From contig MU006096.1 in assembly GCA_010093705.1 (NCBI GenBank), positions 1,235,908 through 1,299,907 on the forward strand: a stretch of 64,000 nt of DNA, given 5' to 3'. The stretch's first letter is position 1; every line of letters begins with the position of its first letter. The stretch is from Patellaria atrata CBS 101060. Lineage: Eukaryota; Ascomycota; Dothideomycetes; Patellariales; Patellariaceae. This document shows, in pieces, positions 32,748 to 43,076 of the stretch. A model generated the notes under the pieces. The model was not told where the DNA came from. It did no database searches and was given only the letters and a program-made list of their open reading frames with translations. Position numbers and translations under genes: made by a program.

Positions 32748-33785
32748 ATGAACCATAATAACATCGCTCATGAGCCATATAGGGGTATCTTCCGAGATTT
32801 CCAACAGGCTAAGAACGAAGCACCAATATTCCAACCGCGCTGGAAGCCCCCTCTTTCTCCCTTTGACGATACAACCTTTCCTTTTACCGCAGAGAGCTAT
32901 AATAACTGTGTGAAACTCCTCTACAACGCAATGATCAACATCGAAAGGGTAGCCGAACACCCAGACGACAACGCACACAAACGCTGGACCAACCCCCGAT
33001 TCTACGACAATAAAGACATCGAAGCCATGGCGCATGAACTGGTGAGTCTGACCATCCAGCTCCACAACACGGGCGCACAGGTTCCCGAACACATGGACCG
33101 TACCAGCCCGACCTCCGCGTGCCGGTCCTGGGACTTCGGAACTAGACTCCAGAAGTTGGCGAAACTGCTGGAGCAGCGGAAACGGTCGTGCGAGGAGATT
33201 ATGGCGAGGCAGAAACTGTGGAAGAATATCATCGACCCCGATGCCTGTGCGCAGACTGCGAGGTCGAATAAGAAGACCAATGCGGTCAAGGGGACGCAGC
33301 TGAAGTATTTCCGACAACTCGAGAGGGAAGGCCGGTTGCCGGGTGGTGCACCTATTCAGGTTTTGAGCCAAGGGCCTACTTTTGATGATCGGGAGACACC
33401 TCGGAGTTTGGTTTCTGCACACGGGACGGATGTGTACCAGGTCGATATCTCCCATGACTTTGAACACCTTGCTCGGGGGCATTATCAGGTTCCTCAGCAG
33501 AAAATCGGGACAGTGAACGCACATAGTGTAGGTCAAGGATACGTTCTTCCTCCATCGGGCCAGAATCTACTCTTTAGTGAGAGATTCCGTGGAGCTCAAA
33601 GGCCGCTTCCATCCGATCAAACGGCCGTTCAGGATGGAACATTCTGGACTACGTTTCCAGATGTACATGGATCGATGCTGGCTGGCTCGAATTCAACTAT
33701 GTTAGAGGATGGTTCAGCTTTACTTGCGCCGGCTATGGGGAACTCTGATTTCAATGGATACCCCCAAACGTTCAAAGGATCCTAG
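32748..33785 (+). CDS. Unrecognised 345-aa protein, single exon
   Basis: An uninterrupted 345-codon frame starts at an ATG with a favourable context (AAAACCATGA). I do not recognise the protein. The first two thirds are helical and charged: YNNCVKLLYNAMINIERV, then ELVSLTIQLHNTGAQVPEHM, then FGTRLQKLAKLLEQRKRSCEE. The last third is Gln/Ser/Gly-rich and looks disordered. No signal peptide, membrane segment or metal motif is visible. The opposite strand carries a 266-codon frame over the same bases that I regard as a shadow. A likely polyadenylation signal, AATAAA, lies near 33886. It has the features of a lineage-restricted fungal gene. Confidence 0.6.
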   Translation: MNHNNIAHEPYRGIFRDFQQAKNEAPIFQPRWKPPLSPFDDTTFPFTAESYNNCVKLLYNAMINIERVAEHPDDNAHKRWTNPRFYDNKDIEAMAHELVSLTIQLHNTGAQVPEHMDRTSPTSACRSWDFGTRLQKLAKLLEQRKRSCEEIMARQKLWKNIIDPDACAQTARSNKKTNAVKGTQLKYFRQLEREGRLPGGAPIQVLSQGPTFDDRETPRSLVSAHGTDVYQVDISHDFEHLARGHYQVPQQKIGTVNAHSVGQGYVLPPSGQNLLFSERFRGAQRPLPSDQTAVQDGTFWTTFPDVHGSMLAGSNSTMLEDGSALLAPAMGNSDFNGYPQTFKGS

Positions 33786-34155
33786 AAGGATATGGTTATG
33801 ATATTGAGAGAGTCTATCTATCGGAACTATAGGTCTTGAGTGTAGGAAAACTATAGTTAGGGAATATTGCCATGCTTATGAATGAAATAAATAGCATTGA
33901 GGTCTGTGATTATTGTCACTGACATGTTTGTGGTCAGCTTTAGCGGAAAGAGGCGAGGGGCGGGGAGAAGTGCCAAGGAGGAGCATCTCCGCCCCATGCT
34001 CACCTTATCGATAACCCACCTATCGTTACATCAGATTTCTAATCAGCGATGCCGCTCTCCCTTTCCTTTATGAATATTGAATTTACGCTTTGCTCGATCT
34101 CCCATTGCACATATCCTTCGTGACGATAGTATTCCTGATCCACACACCCTCAAGA
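33786..34155. other. Intergenic, NBP35 promoter
   Basis: About 370 nt with the AATAAA signal near 33886 belonging to the upstream gene. No coding feature. The NBP35 5' region follows. Confidence 0.5.
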
Positions 34156-35237
34156 ATGTCTCCCTCTCTCGAAGAACCAACCCAAGTCGAGCTAAACGCA
34201 CCTCTCAAATCCGCACCCAAACTCGTCGCTCCCGAACCAGGTAACCTACCCCTCCCCTCCCCTATTTCCACTCCAAATGCCCCTAACATACACTCCCAGA
34301 ACACTGTCCCGGCCCCGAATCTAACCAAGCTGGCAAATCCGACGCCTGCGCCGGCTGCCCCAACCAACAAATCTGCGCCACCGCACCCAAGGGTCCCGAC
34401 CCAGACATCCCGCTCATAACCGCGCGTCTCTCAGGGGTAAAACACAAGATCCTCGTGCTCTCGGGAAAAGGCGGGGTGGGCAAATCGACGTTCTCGAGCA
34501 TGCTCGCGCACGGGTTCGCCAGCTCGGGGGAGAAGATGGTCGGGCTCATGGACACGGACATCTGCGGGCCGAGCATACCCAAGATGATGGGCGTGGAGGA
34601 GGAGACGATCCATGTGTCAGCCGACGGGTGGAGTCCCGTGTGGGTGGCGGATAATCTGGGAGTGATGAGCGTGCAGTTCATGCTGCCGAATCGGGACGAT
34701 GCGGTTATCTGGCGTGGTCCGAAGAAGAATGGGTTGATTAAGACGTTTTTGAAGGATGTGGAGTGGGGTGAGCTGGACTTCTTGGTCGTGGATACGCCGC
34801 CTGGGACGTCGGATGAGCATCTTAGCGTCAATAGCTTTTTGAAGGAGGCAGGGGTTGATGGTGCGGTGTTGGTTACGACGCCGCAGGAGGTCAGCTTGCT
34901 GGATGTGCGGAAGGAGGTTGATTTTTGTAAGAAGGCGGGGATTAGGATACTGGGCGTTGTGGAAAATATGTCAGGCTTCGTGTGTCCGAAATGTACGCAC
35001 GAGAGTCAGATATTTAGGGCTACGACGGGCGGTGCGAGGAAGTTGGCGGATGAGTATGATGTTCCGTTTCTTGGAGCTGTGCCGCTGGATCCTAGGATTG
35101 GCATGGCGTGTGATTATGGCGAGAGCTTTTTGGATAATTTTCCGGATAGTCCGGCGTGTAAGGCGTTAAAGGGGGTGGTGAGAAGAGTAGGTGAGGAGAT
35201 AGGGTTGGGACGTCATGAGCTCTTGGGTGAGGACTGA
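34156..35237 (+). CDS. nbp35: Cytosolic Fe-S cluster assembly ATPase Nbp35
   Basis: P-loop NTPase scaffold of the cytosolic iron-sulfur assembly (CIA) pathway. Together with Cfd1 it builds and transfers [4Fe-4S] clusters to cytosolic and nuclear proteins. Exons are 34156-34240 and 34300-35237, 340 aa, with a 59-nt intron after APEP. The N-terminal ferredoxin-like cysteine motif is complete once spliced ([20 protein letters not shown], then PNQQIC), which distinguishes Nbp35 from Cfd1. The deviant Walker [10 protein letters not shown] lies at about residues 84-92, followed by MDTDICGPS and [15 protein letters not shown]. The bridging cluster motif CPKC follows, within [12 protein letters not shown]. 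All key residues are present. The length matches the family. Confidence 0.95.
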
Positions 35238-35806
35238 AGGATTGGTTTCTATGGCGAAACATTTCTGCATTTTCTTGGAGCGATGCATGGAATGGCGTTT
35301 GGGAACTTAAGAAAAATCGTTCCAATTACACATGTAACAGAGTTGGAGTGTGGGGCGCAAAGGGGTATTTAGGTTTATGATCTCTATATGAGTCCATATA
35401 ATGCAGAAGAATTTGACATCGTCTTCTATGTCCCAGCCTGCAATTTATGGCTCAATTAAAAGAAAAACCCCTAATCGGCGAATCTTCATATTGAGATGCA
35501 CTACTCTGCTGAGTACTCCTCTTAAACGTGGGTTCTCTCCATATCTGGACTATAGTTTCTTCTGAATAATCTTAGTGTCAAAAGAAATGACTAGAGAGTT
35601 TTTGGGAGAACAAGTTATCCGGAACGTATCCGCACCGTAATATGGCCACTACAGATTGTCATCTCAATTAGTTAGGATTTTGAAGATGTAAAGCAAACAG
35701 ATTCTGCTCTCGTGTTTTTTTAGAGCTTGACCTTGGAAATGTGCATACAAGTCTCAGCTATAACTTTGAACGGTCCGTATGATGAATGAGAATTGTGAGA
35801 AGTTTC
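35238..35806. other. Convergent intergenic region
   Basis: About 570 nt between the convergent Nbp35 and YwbE-type genes. No coding feature is seen. Confidence 0.5.
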
Positions 35807-36487
35807 TCATCCGGCAAAATGGGAGTCAACATGATGTGCGACGGCTGCTTCATCTCCTTGGAATGAGCACATGGGGCAAGTGACAGTATCTAAACCTTGG
35901 GTTTGAGCGACCGTGGGCTCCGGGTTACCACTTGCCGCTCTGGACTGGTCCTTATTCCTACGTTTTTTCTGTTTCGGAGCCTTGATGTACTCTACTAGGC
36001 TATGACTGGGCTCTGCAGGAGGATTGTAGGTGTGTTCCGATTCTCTAACATCCCCGTACTTCCAAACGGTCTCGTATCTCCTCGTAGGTAACTCTCGTTG
36101 AGTACTATGACCCAGGGCTTCTCCATTTCTTCCAAGAGAGTTAGCATCTCCCGAGCCATTCCTGGCCTCTTCCTCGCTCGCCATCCTCTGTACTCTGCCT
36201 ACGCGGCCATCTTGCAATCGTACCTTTATACCTCTCGGATGGTTTCCGCTAGTGAGGACTTCAGCTATTGTTCCTTGGACCTGTCGTCCTGTTGGCTGGT
36301 CGACTTTGAGGACGATGGAGACGTGCGCGCCGGAGACGACTTGTTGGATTGTGGGTAGGATTTGAGGATAACCCGGACGGTTGAAGTAAGGTCTTCCTCC
36401 TCTTGGTGAGCCGCGATAGCCTCGATAACCCTGACCGCGTCCCCGAGTGAATGATACTGTCTCGTGGTTACGTCCAACATTCCTCAT
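35807..36487 (-). CDS. YwbE-domain protein with RG-rich head and C2H2/UBZ-like zinc finger
   Basis: Protein of 226 aa from a single exon. Order of parts: an Arg/Gly-rich N-terminus (FTRGRGQGYRGYRGSPRGG, residues about 13-31), a YwbE/DUF2196 domain, then a basic linker and a C-terminal zinc finger. The YwbE domain shows IQQVVSGAHVSIVLKVDQ, GTIAEVLTSGNHPRGIKVRL and GRVGRVQRM at about 45-105. The linker contains PKQKKRRNK, a likely nuclear signal. The finger shows CPMCSFQGDEAAVAHHVDSH with C-x2-C and two His, like UBZ4 or C2H2 modules. YwbE is a small bacterial family of unknown function; in fungi it occurs fused in this way. RG repeats plus a finger suggest RNA or ubiquitin binding, which is inference. 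The start at 36487 was chosen because it is the only ATG near the frame's beginning. Confidence 0.7.
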   Translation of the reverse strand: MRNVGRNHETVSFTRGRGQGYRGYRGSPRGGRPYFNRPGYPQILPTIQQVVSGAHVSIVLKVDQPTGRQVQGTIAEVLTSGNHPRGIKVRLQDGRVGRVQRMASEEEARNGSGDANSLGRNGEALGHSTQRELPTRRYETVWKYGDVRESEHTYNPPAEPSHSLVEYIKAPKQKKRRNKDQSRAASGNPEPTVAQTQGLDTVTCPMCSFQGDEAAVAHHVDSHFAG

Positions 36488-37307
36488 TGTGTCGGTCTTG
36501 CTATGGCTTGTATCCTCGAATTTTATGACAGTAAGAAGGGGGACTAAGTTAAAAGTAAGGTAATGACTCCTTAACCCCAAGGTAACTTTAAGGTATTAAA
36601 TCAGGGTCAAATCGTGTATGCCAAGGCCCTGTTTGTACTACAACAAACTCTCAATTAACCTCATTAAATCCTTAAATCTCAAAGTCAGCAGTTCTGAGGT
36701 CAAATGCCCTACTAACAAGAGTAAATGAAGCTATTACTTTTACTCTAATAGGTCCACGTCGAGGACTAGGGCTACAAGAGATATGAGGCACTGCAGGGGC
36801 ATGCTGGGGTCACTTTGGTGGGCACTTTGGGGCGGGGATCTTTTACCGTGACAGATTCGAAAACATATAGTAAGTAGGGGATCGATCACTACTAAAATCG
36901 CCATAGATACAAGGGCCAAGGAGGATCGAGTTGTCGACCAAAAAAATCTACAGATATGACTGAAGAGCGTTGAACTTCAATCCAATTCCCCTTTTATATA
37001 AGAGCTGAGATTCAAAAGACAATCATGGCCCCCAAGTGTTGTTCAAGCAAGCCTGACTCTGGATGGCCGCGGAGGAGTTCAACTAGCCGTCAGTAATACT
37101 ACATGAGAGCAACGAAGAGCAAGGCTGAAGATGCCGCAGCCTCCTCATTGACCTCCCATCAGATACGCGGCTAGCTGCTCTCGCCTCCTCACTCTCTAGA
37201 AACTTGAATGTTTAATCTACAATAGCTATGCATAGCTACCTACGCCTTTTGTAATCTATCGATAGAGCACTCAATAGCTATGCCTTTCAGGCTCTCTCAG
37301 AGTTGTA
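36488..37307. other. Intergenic region
   Basis: About 820 nt between divergent genes. No gene is seen. The sequence is AT-rich with several short direct duplications such as TAGCTATGCATAGCTACC near 37220. Confidence 0.45.
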
Positions 37308-40300
37308 GTGATGTCTTCCACGCAGCCTGGTTACAGACAACCGTCTGAGCTTCTCGAACCTTTCTCTGAACAAACAGATACGAGCATAGAGCGGTCGTAT
37401 GATGATGTTGATGTGCAACAGATTGCTACTCTCCTACAGCATATCAACCTCGCATGGAGCAGAGTCCCTCGAACATATATAGTCCTGCGCAAGATAAACC
37501 GCCTCGATACTCTTGCAGACCTCATCGCCTTTGGATTTACCGACTATAGCATACCAATTACTCCGAGATCTTTACCAAGACCCCTTGATATTACACTACG
37601 AGGTGAGTTCGAGCGCGCCCAACCATGCGTATTAACGCAGTTGTTCAATCTGGAAAGGGGAGTCCATGGGTCACATGTACACTTCCCACCAGATGCTGCC
37701 ATACCGCTTCTTCACCAAGGAACTCTTGGTACGGGAGGTTATGGGGTGGTCGATAAAGTCCAAAGTCTGATAAGCTACAAAACATACGCAAGGAAACAAG
37801 TACCCCGGAAGTTCATTATAGCACCAAAGGGAAAAAAAGCTCTGCAATTGTTGGAAAACGAAACCGAAGTCATCAAGGGTTTAAACCATCACCATATTGT
37901 CAGTTTCATCGACAGCTACACTGACTCTGATTTCTTTGCCCTTATCATGTCTCCTGTGGGGAGATGGATTTAGCGGCTTATATGGAGATGGATGATACCA
38001 AGCTTCCTACTAAGAAAGCAACAATACGGACATTCTTCGGTTGCCTTGCAAAAGGTCTGGAATATCTTCACATGTGTGGCGTTCGCCATAAGGATATTAA
38101 ACCTCGCAATATTCTTGTCCACGAATCTCGCATTTTGTTGACAGATTTTGGACTCTCGAGGGTCGCAGGCGAGACTGGAAACAATACAACAAGTGGACCC
38201 ACCATTATGACCCGTCGCTATTGTGCACCAGAAGTTGGACAATATACCAGTAGGAACCTATCAAGTGATATTTGGTCTCTCGGTTGTGTCTACCTAGAAC
38301 TATTAGGACAACTGGTCGGCTGGGAGTCAAAGTTCATTGAATCATTTCTGCAAAGCAATGGGAACCACGAAACCGCCTTTTGGGCAAACAATTCTGCCAC
38401 AGAACAGATCATTGAAAACCTAGATAAGTGCTGCTCGTCATTGGATAAAGAGTCTCTGGAATGCACGAGAGCAATGCTCAGTACGAGGGCTAAAGATCGA
38501 CCGGACATATATCAAACTGTCAATATGATTACTGGAATCAACACAGCAGCTGGTGGACTATCTCCATTCATCGGTATATGTTGTGTAGCACGCATTAACT
38601 TGTCCGAATCTGTCGAGATGGCTCAGCTACGACTTCTTGAGCAGACACCAATAGACACGCCCCTAAGTCCTAACGAACAGTCATATATTCTACAAGAATC
38701 AAGTACAAAATCTTCAAGGACCAACATTACCCCTGATTCACAGCATAATTCTCCTCAAGTACCACGAACCCGGCAACATAAAAGTGGTAGCAATTTAACA
38801 TCGAGCAGACTCGAAGTGAGTCGTAATGCCGTCCCTTGGCTTCATAAAAGGGATATCGATAACCGTCGTGCTTAGGACGAAGTAGAGAAAAGCAAGGGTC
38901 TCTTCCTTGGTGTCGCCTATGCTCATTTCTCTGTCGTTGAGTATTCCTTATATGAAGGAGCGGACATCAACTACAAGACTACTTTGAAATATTATTCCAC
39001 CGAAGACGAGAAAGTCTCCGTTGATCTAACCGGTACTGCAATACTCCTAGCTGACATTAATGGACATTCATCCATGGTTTAATTTCTCCTAGAACATGGT
39101 GCTGATATAAGTAAGGATGCAAATATCCTCTTCTACGCAGCTTCGACTGGCAAAGAAATTTTTAGTCTGCTTATAGCACCTAATGGTGCTAATATCGATT
39201 ATGTGGATACCACCGGCCGAGGACTCTTACACCATACCATCATCAACGGTAATTCAAATATGATCGGCATCCTACTTGATCATGTTGGTCCAGGAATCAA
39301 CCTTCGAGATTCTAATGGTGACACGCGTTTACATTATGCTGCAAGGGCAGGGCAAACAGACATAGCCGCAGGATTGGTGATGAGTCCGAGCATCGACCCT
39401 GATATGATGAATTCGAATTATGCGACTCCCTTGTTGTTTGCTTGCTCTGGGGGCTACGTGGACATAGTCCGCCTATTACTTGCAAGAGATGATGTGGATG
39501 CTCTTTCAGTATGTGGTCCTGATAAAGACGAAACTCCGATATCTGCAGCGATTTATGGCGGTCACACAGTTGTCGTGGATGCACTAATTAAACATCACTT
39601 AACAATCGGTACGAAAATCTTCTCCGTGCACCTGGGTTTCCTGAGGATATTCTTGAAAGCAGTCTCTCAATGCTCATCCAAGGCTGTCATTGAGCTTCTG
39701 TTAGAGCAAGGGTTAATCACTGCAAATTTAAACTTACGTGAGTTCGAAAACGACCTCTCAAGTTCTGAAGGATTGGTAGATTATTGGACATTGTTCTCGA
39801 ACGCTTTATCCAAAAATTTCAAAGACGTTGTCGACCTTTTACTTCAGCAGCAAAATCGTCCATAACTTACTTGGGGCAAGTCTGGAAACATTATCAAGAT
39901 CATTGACATGGGACTCTTCGCTAGGATCACTGAAATGGACCTTCGCCAAACCTCGTACAATGAACAAGGAATGTCGTGGGTGAAAATACTGGTCAATATA
40001 CTCATCGTAAGGAATTGGCACTATATCTCAGCTTAAGGCGTTACTCAATCACGAAGGGTTTCACCAGTCTTCTCTCAAATTCCCTGGCCGGCTGCTAGAC
40101 GTTTCCTTCACCCTAGGAAACGCGGTCCTTGTGCATTTGCTCCTTCAAATGCATTTTGAAGAAGTCGATTTGCTCTATTCTAAATATAAGAATGACCAAT
40201 TGCTAACATGGTTTACAGAAGTCAATTCGCTGTTGTTAGTACTCAAGGATATTCCAACTGCAACACAATTTACCGAGCTCGTCTTTATAAAATACAGGAA

Positions 40301-41986
40301 TAGTCTATCACCAGAAATCCTAGGTAGCATTGCGGGTATTACGAGAGTTAAGCTGGATGGAGCAACTGAAGATGTAACACCATTGTCAATTTTGAAACTC
40401 GCAGTTGCTCGTCAATTTACCCCTCTAGCTCGACTGGCCTTCTCGCGGTTTTGGGATAATATCGCTTCTCGAACTGAGATGATATGCTTTTTGATTCTCT
40501 GTCTTGACTCTGGCCGAGACAGATTCTGCAAGTCCTTACTCCGTACAGTGCACTTTTCGACGCAAGACTATGATACGCGACAAATTCTCTACAAAGTATT
40601 CGCCAGGGGAAACGCGCAAAGTATAAACTCTCTAATCGATTGTATAGATACCGATTTCTGTAATCTAAGGCCCGAAAGGCCGCCATTTCGCAACGTCATA
40701 GGCATCCTAAGTTCTAGGGGCTTGAGTGAAGGTGTACTCAAAGTCGTACAAATGGATGGCGTCGATCTCAACCTTGCATTTAGTTGTATCCGAATGATGG
40801 ATAGTTCAGTTACTCTTTTGAATTTCTTTATAAGACATAAAACCTTTGATGTCAACAGCCTTGACTCTACACAAACATCTATGCTAGAATACGCCGTATT
40901 CAAAGACAATGTCCAGCTTGCGCAGAGCCTGTTGTCTAGGCCAGAGATCAATGTAAATACCGTCCTGGGATATAACGAAACTCCACTTTCTATTGCGGTG
41001 TCTGGTGGTTTCGGCGATATGATCAAGATTCTACTCTCAAGAGAAGATTTGGAAATTGATGCACACGATAGACGACGTAGCTTGTTGAAGTTAGCAATAG
41101 ACGCAGACCGTGCTGACATCGTGGAATCACTGATTCGTCGCCAAGACCTGGATATCAACAGAAATATTTCAGGATTTCCTGTGCTCCTATACGCTATACA
41201 AGCACGGCGACCATTGGACGAGCAGCGGGAGATCGTATCTACCCTCTTGTCCAGGCGGGATCCAGACGTTAATAGACTCCGAAAGTACAGAGGAAATACT
41301 CCAGAACATGTGCTCTGCACTGCAATTCGGCGTGGCGGATCTGACAGGATCCTTCGTCTACTTCTCGAAAGATCCGACATAGACGTTAACTTTTAGGATG
41401 CAGATGGGCGTACCGCTCTCTGGCACGCTGCATTTGTCGGAAATTGTGCTTGTGTCAAGGCTCTCCTCCGTTCAACACACCGTGTTCAAACCAATATAGC
41501 AGGATCTTTCGAGAATACATACGAGACCCCTTTGAGTATTGCGCGAAAGATGGACCACCGTAATGTAGTAAAGCTCTTGAAAATCCTGACCGAACCCCGG
41601 AAGCTCACCTATTTGGCGATATAGATGATTCAAATACACTAAGTCTAAATCGGAATTACCAACTATCAGCGGAGATAGCTGAGGATGAAAGGAGCCGCTG
41701 AAGTCCTCCTCTCCCCGAGTTGACGAGCAAACCTTCACGGCCAAGAGAACATTCTGAACGTTTGAGGATAATGGAGTATCCTGTTCACAGTAAAACTACG
41801 GTAGAAAGTCCACACTCGAGAAAGCGTCTTGCCAATCGGAGATCGGAAACGGAACGCTCGCGCTCAAAAGACCGTTCTACTTTATTTCGCCCATTCTCAA
41901 GCCTCTACGCTCATAGACGTAGAACAATCGCAGGGAATAGCTTTATAAGTCAGGGCAGCTCTACGGCAAGCGATAGAGGCGAATGA
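37308..41986 (+). pseudogene. Broken protein kinase-ankyrin repeat gene
   Basis: About 4.7 kb of nearly continuous coding sequence on one strand, interrupted. The first part encodes a Ser/Thr kinase domain: LGTGGYGVV, ARKQV lysine, then after a frame change HKDIKPRNILV, LLTDFGLSRV and RRYCAPEVG. A long ankyrin-type array follows (for example GDTRLHYAARAGQTDIA, ATPLLFACSGGYVDIVRLLL, ETPLSIAVSGGFGDMIKILL, GRTALWHAAFVG). A basic tail (RKRLANRRSETERSRSKDR) ends at TGA in 41984-41986. Breaks: a frameshift near 37955-37970 in a GGGG run, TAG at 38873, TAA at 39080, TAA at 39863 with a frame change, TAG at 41394, a frame change near 41590, and TGA at 41699. Kinase-ankyrin fusions are common fast-evolving fungal accessory genes. 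An intact gene with many unusual introns is less likely. Confidence 0.72.
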
Positions 41987-43076
41987 GGATGTCGCTGGGT
42001 GTGGGAACGGTCGACCTTTTGAACAAGCAAACACAGCGCCGCTACGCTCAGAGAACAATCGATCATTCTCTAACGGTCGCAGTTTAATCTTATCGGTTAT
42101 AGTAGACTTCCTGTCGGTTATCGTAGAATTGCCGTGCGAGTACTGGTGTTCCATCAAGTTCGGCGCCGTATGAGATTTCACCTTCCCTTCTAAGACTTCT
42201 AAGTCAAGAGATCACTTGCTCTTGAACTAATAGAGGAGAATATTTATCCTTTACTATACTGCTACTACCTACGTATGGATAAAAAATGCTTCAGTAATCC
42301 TCCTCACATGACTTCTTAAAGACTAAATGCATCTAGTGTTTCCTGACCGAAATTAGGTTGACCTCACCTTATCTACAAAAAGGGATAGAACTACAGATGA
42401 CTTCACGTAGTAGACAATCTGATATCTGGGCTGAAAGACCGAGATTTCCCCCTCACAATAGCGGCAAGAGGGGGGATTATATATATCATTGTTGAGTGTT
42501 GATATAAAAAGATGGTAGAGGAATTAAAGGGGATTTTAAGCGAGAAGGTGCGGAATATCCGTTTCATCGTGGCGCTTCCTCCTCGTGATAGGCCCAGAGT
42601 GTTTCTGATTTTACCTTGGCACATATTCAGCCTCGTGCATGTTTTGAACAACTTTACTCAGAGCAGATCGAGTACCCAAGCATTTTACAATCTTCAAGGA
42701 TTATGATGATCATCCGGAAATTTGGGAGGTTATGTAGTCCTGAATATGAAAGAGCGGGAAGAAACGTGCGTCGTGTTGACGCCAACATCTGTACTGTACC
42801 GCCCTGCAATATCACTACTCGCAGGTCATGTAATGTTTATAAACAGAGAATATTGACCCACAATAGACTATCCCTACTTTTCCTAACCTTCTGCTCCTGC
42901 TCTTCTCGTTGATCTAAGATTCTTTTCTTTCCTACCGCTGTCATTCATTCAGCCCTAGCGGCCTCTACATTCACTTTGACATTGATACCTTAGCAATTGT
43001 TATCTTAAGGGACTGTGTCTCAAACTTATATCATCGTCACTCTTAAATACATTTCTACACGTCTAAATCCCTGAAC
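41987..43076. other. Intergenic region, AA9 promoter
   Basis: About 1.1 kb without a gene. Short frames lack domains. A TGTACTGTACC element lies near 42791. The last part is C/T-rich and should hold the LPMO promoter; no confident TATA box was picked. Confidence 0.45.

Noticed and set aside
32736-33536. 266-codon minus-strand frame opposite the 345-aa gene
   Set aside because: It lies wholly over a longer plus-strand frame with better start context. It reads as composition-driven sequence without any domain.
40589-41380. 263-codon minus-strand frame within the ankyrin region
   Set aside because: It is opposite clear ankyrin-repeat coding and has Ser/Arg/Leu-rich shadow composition.
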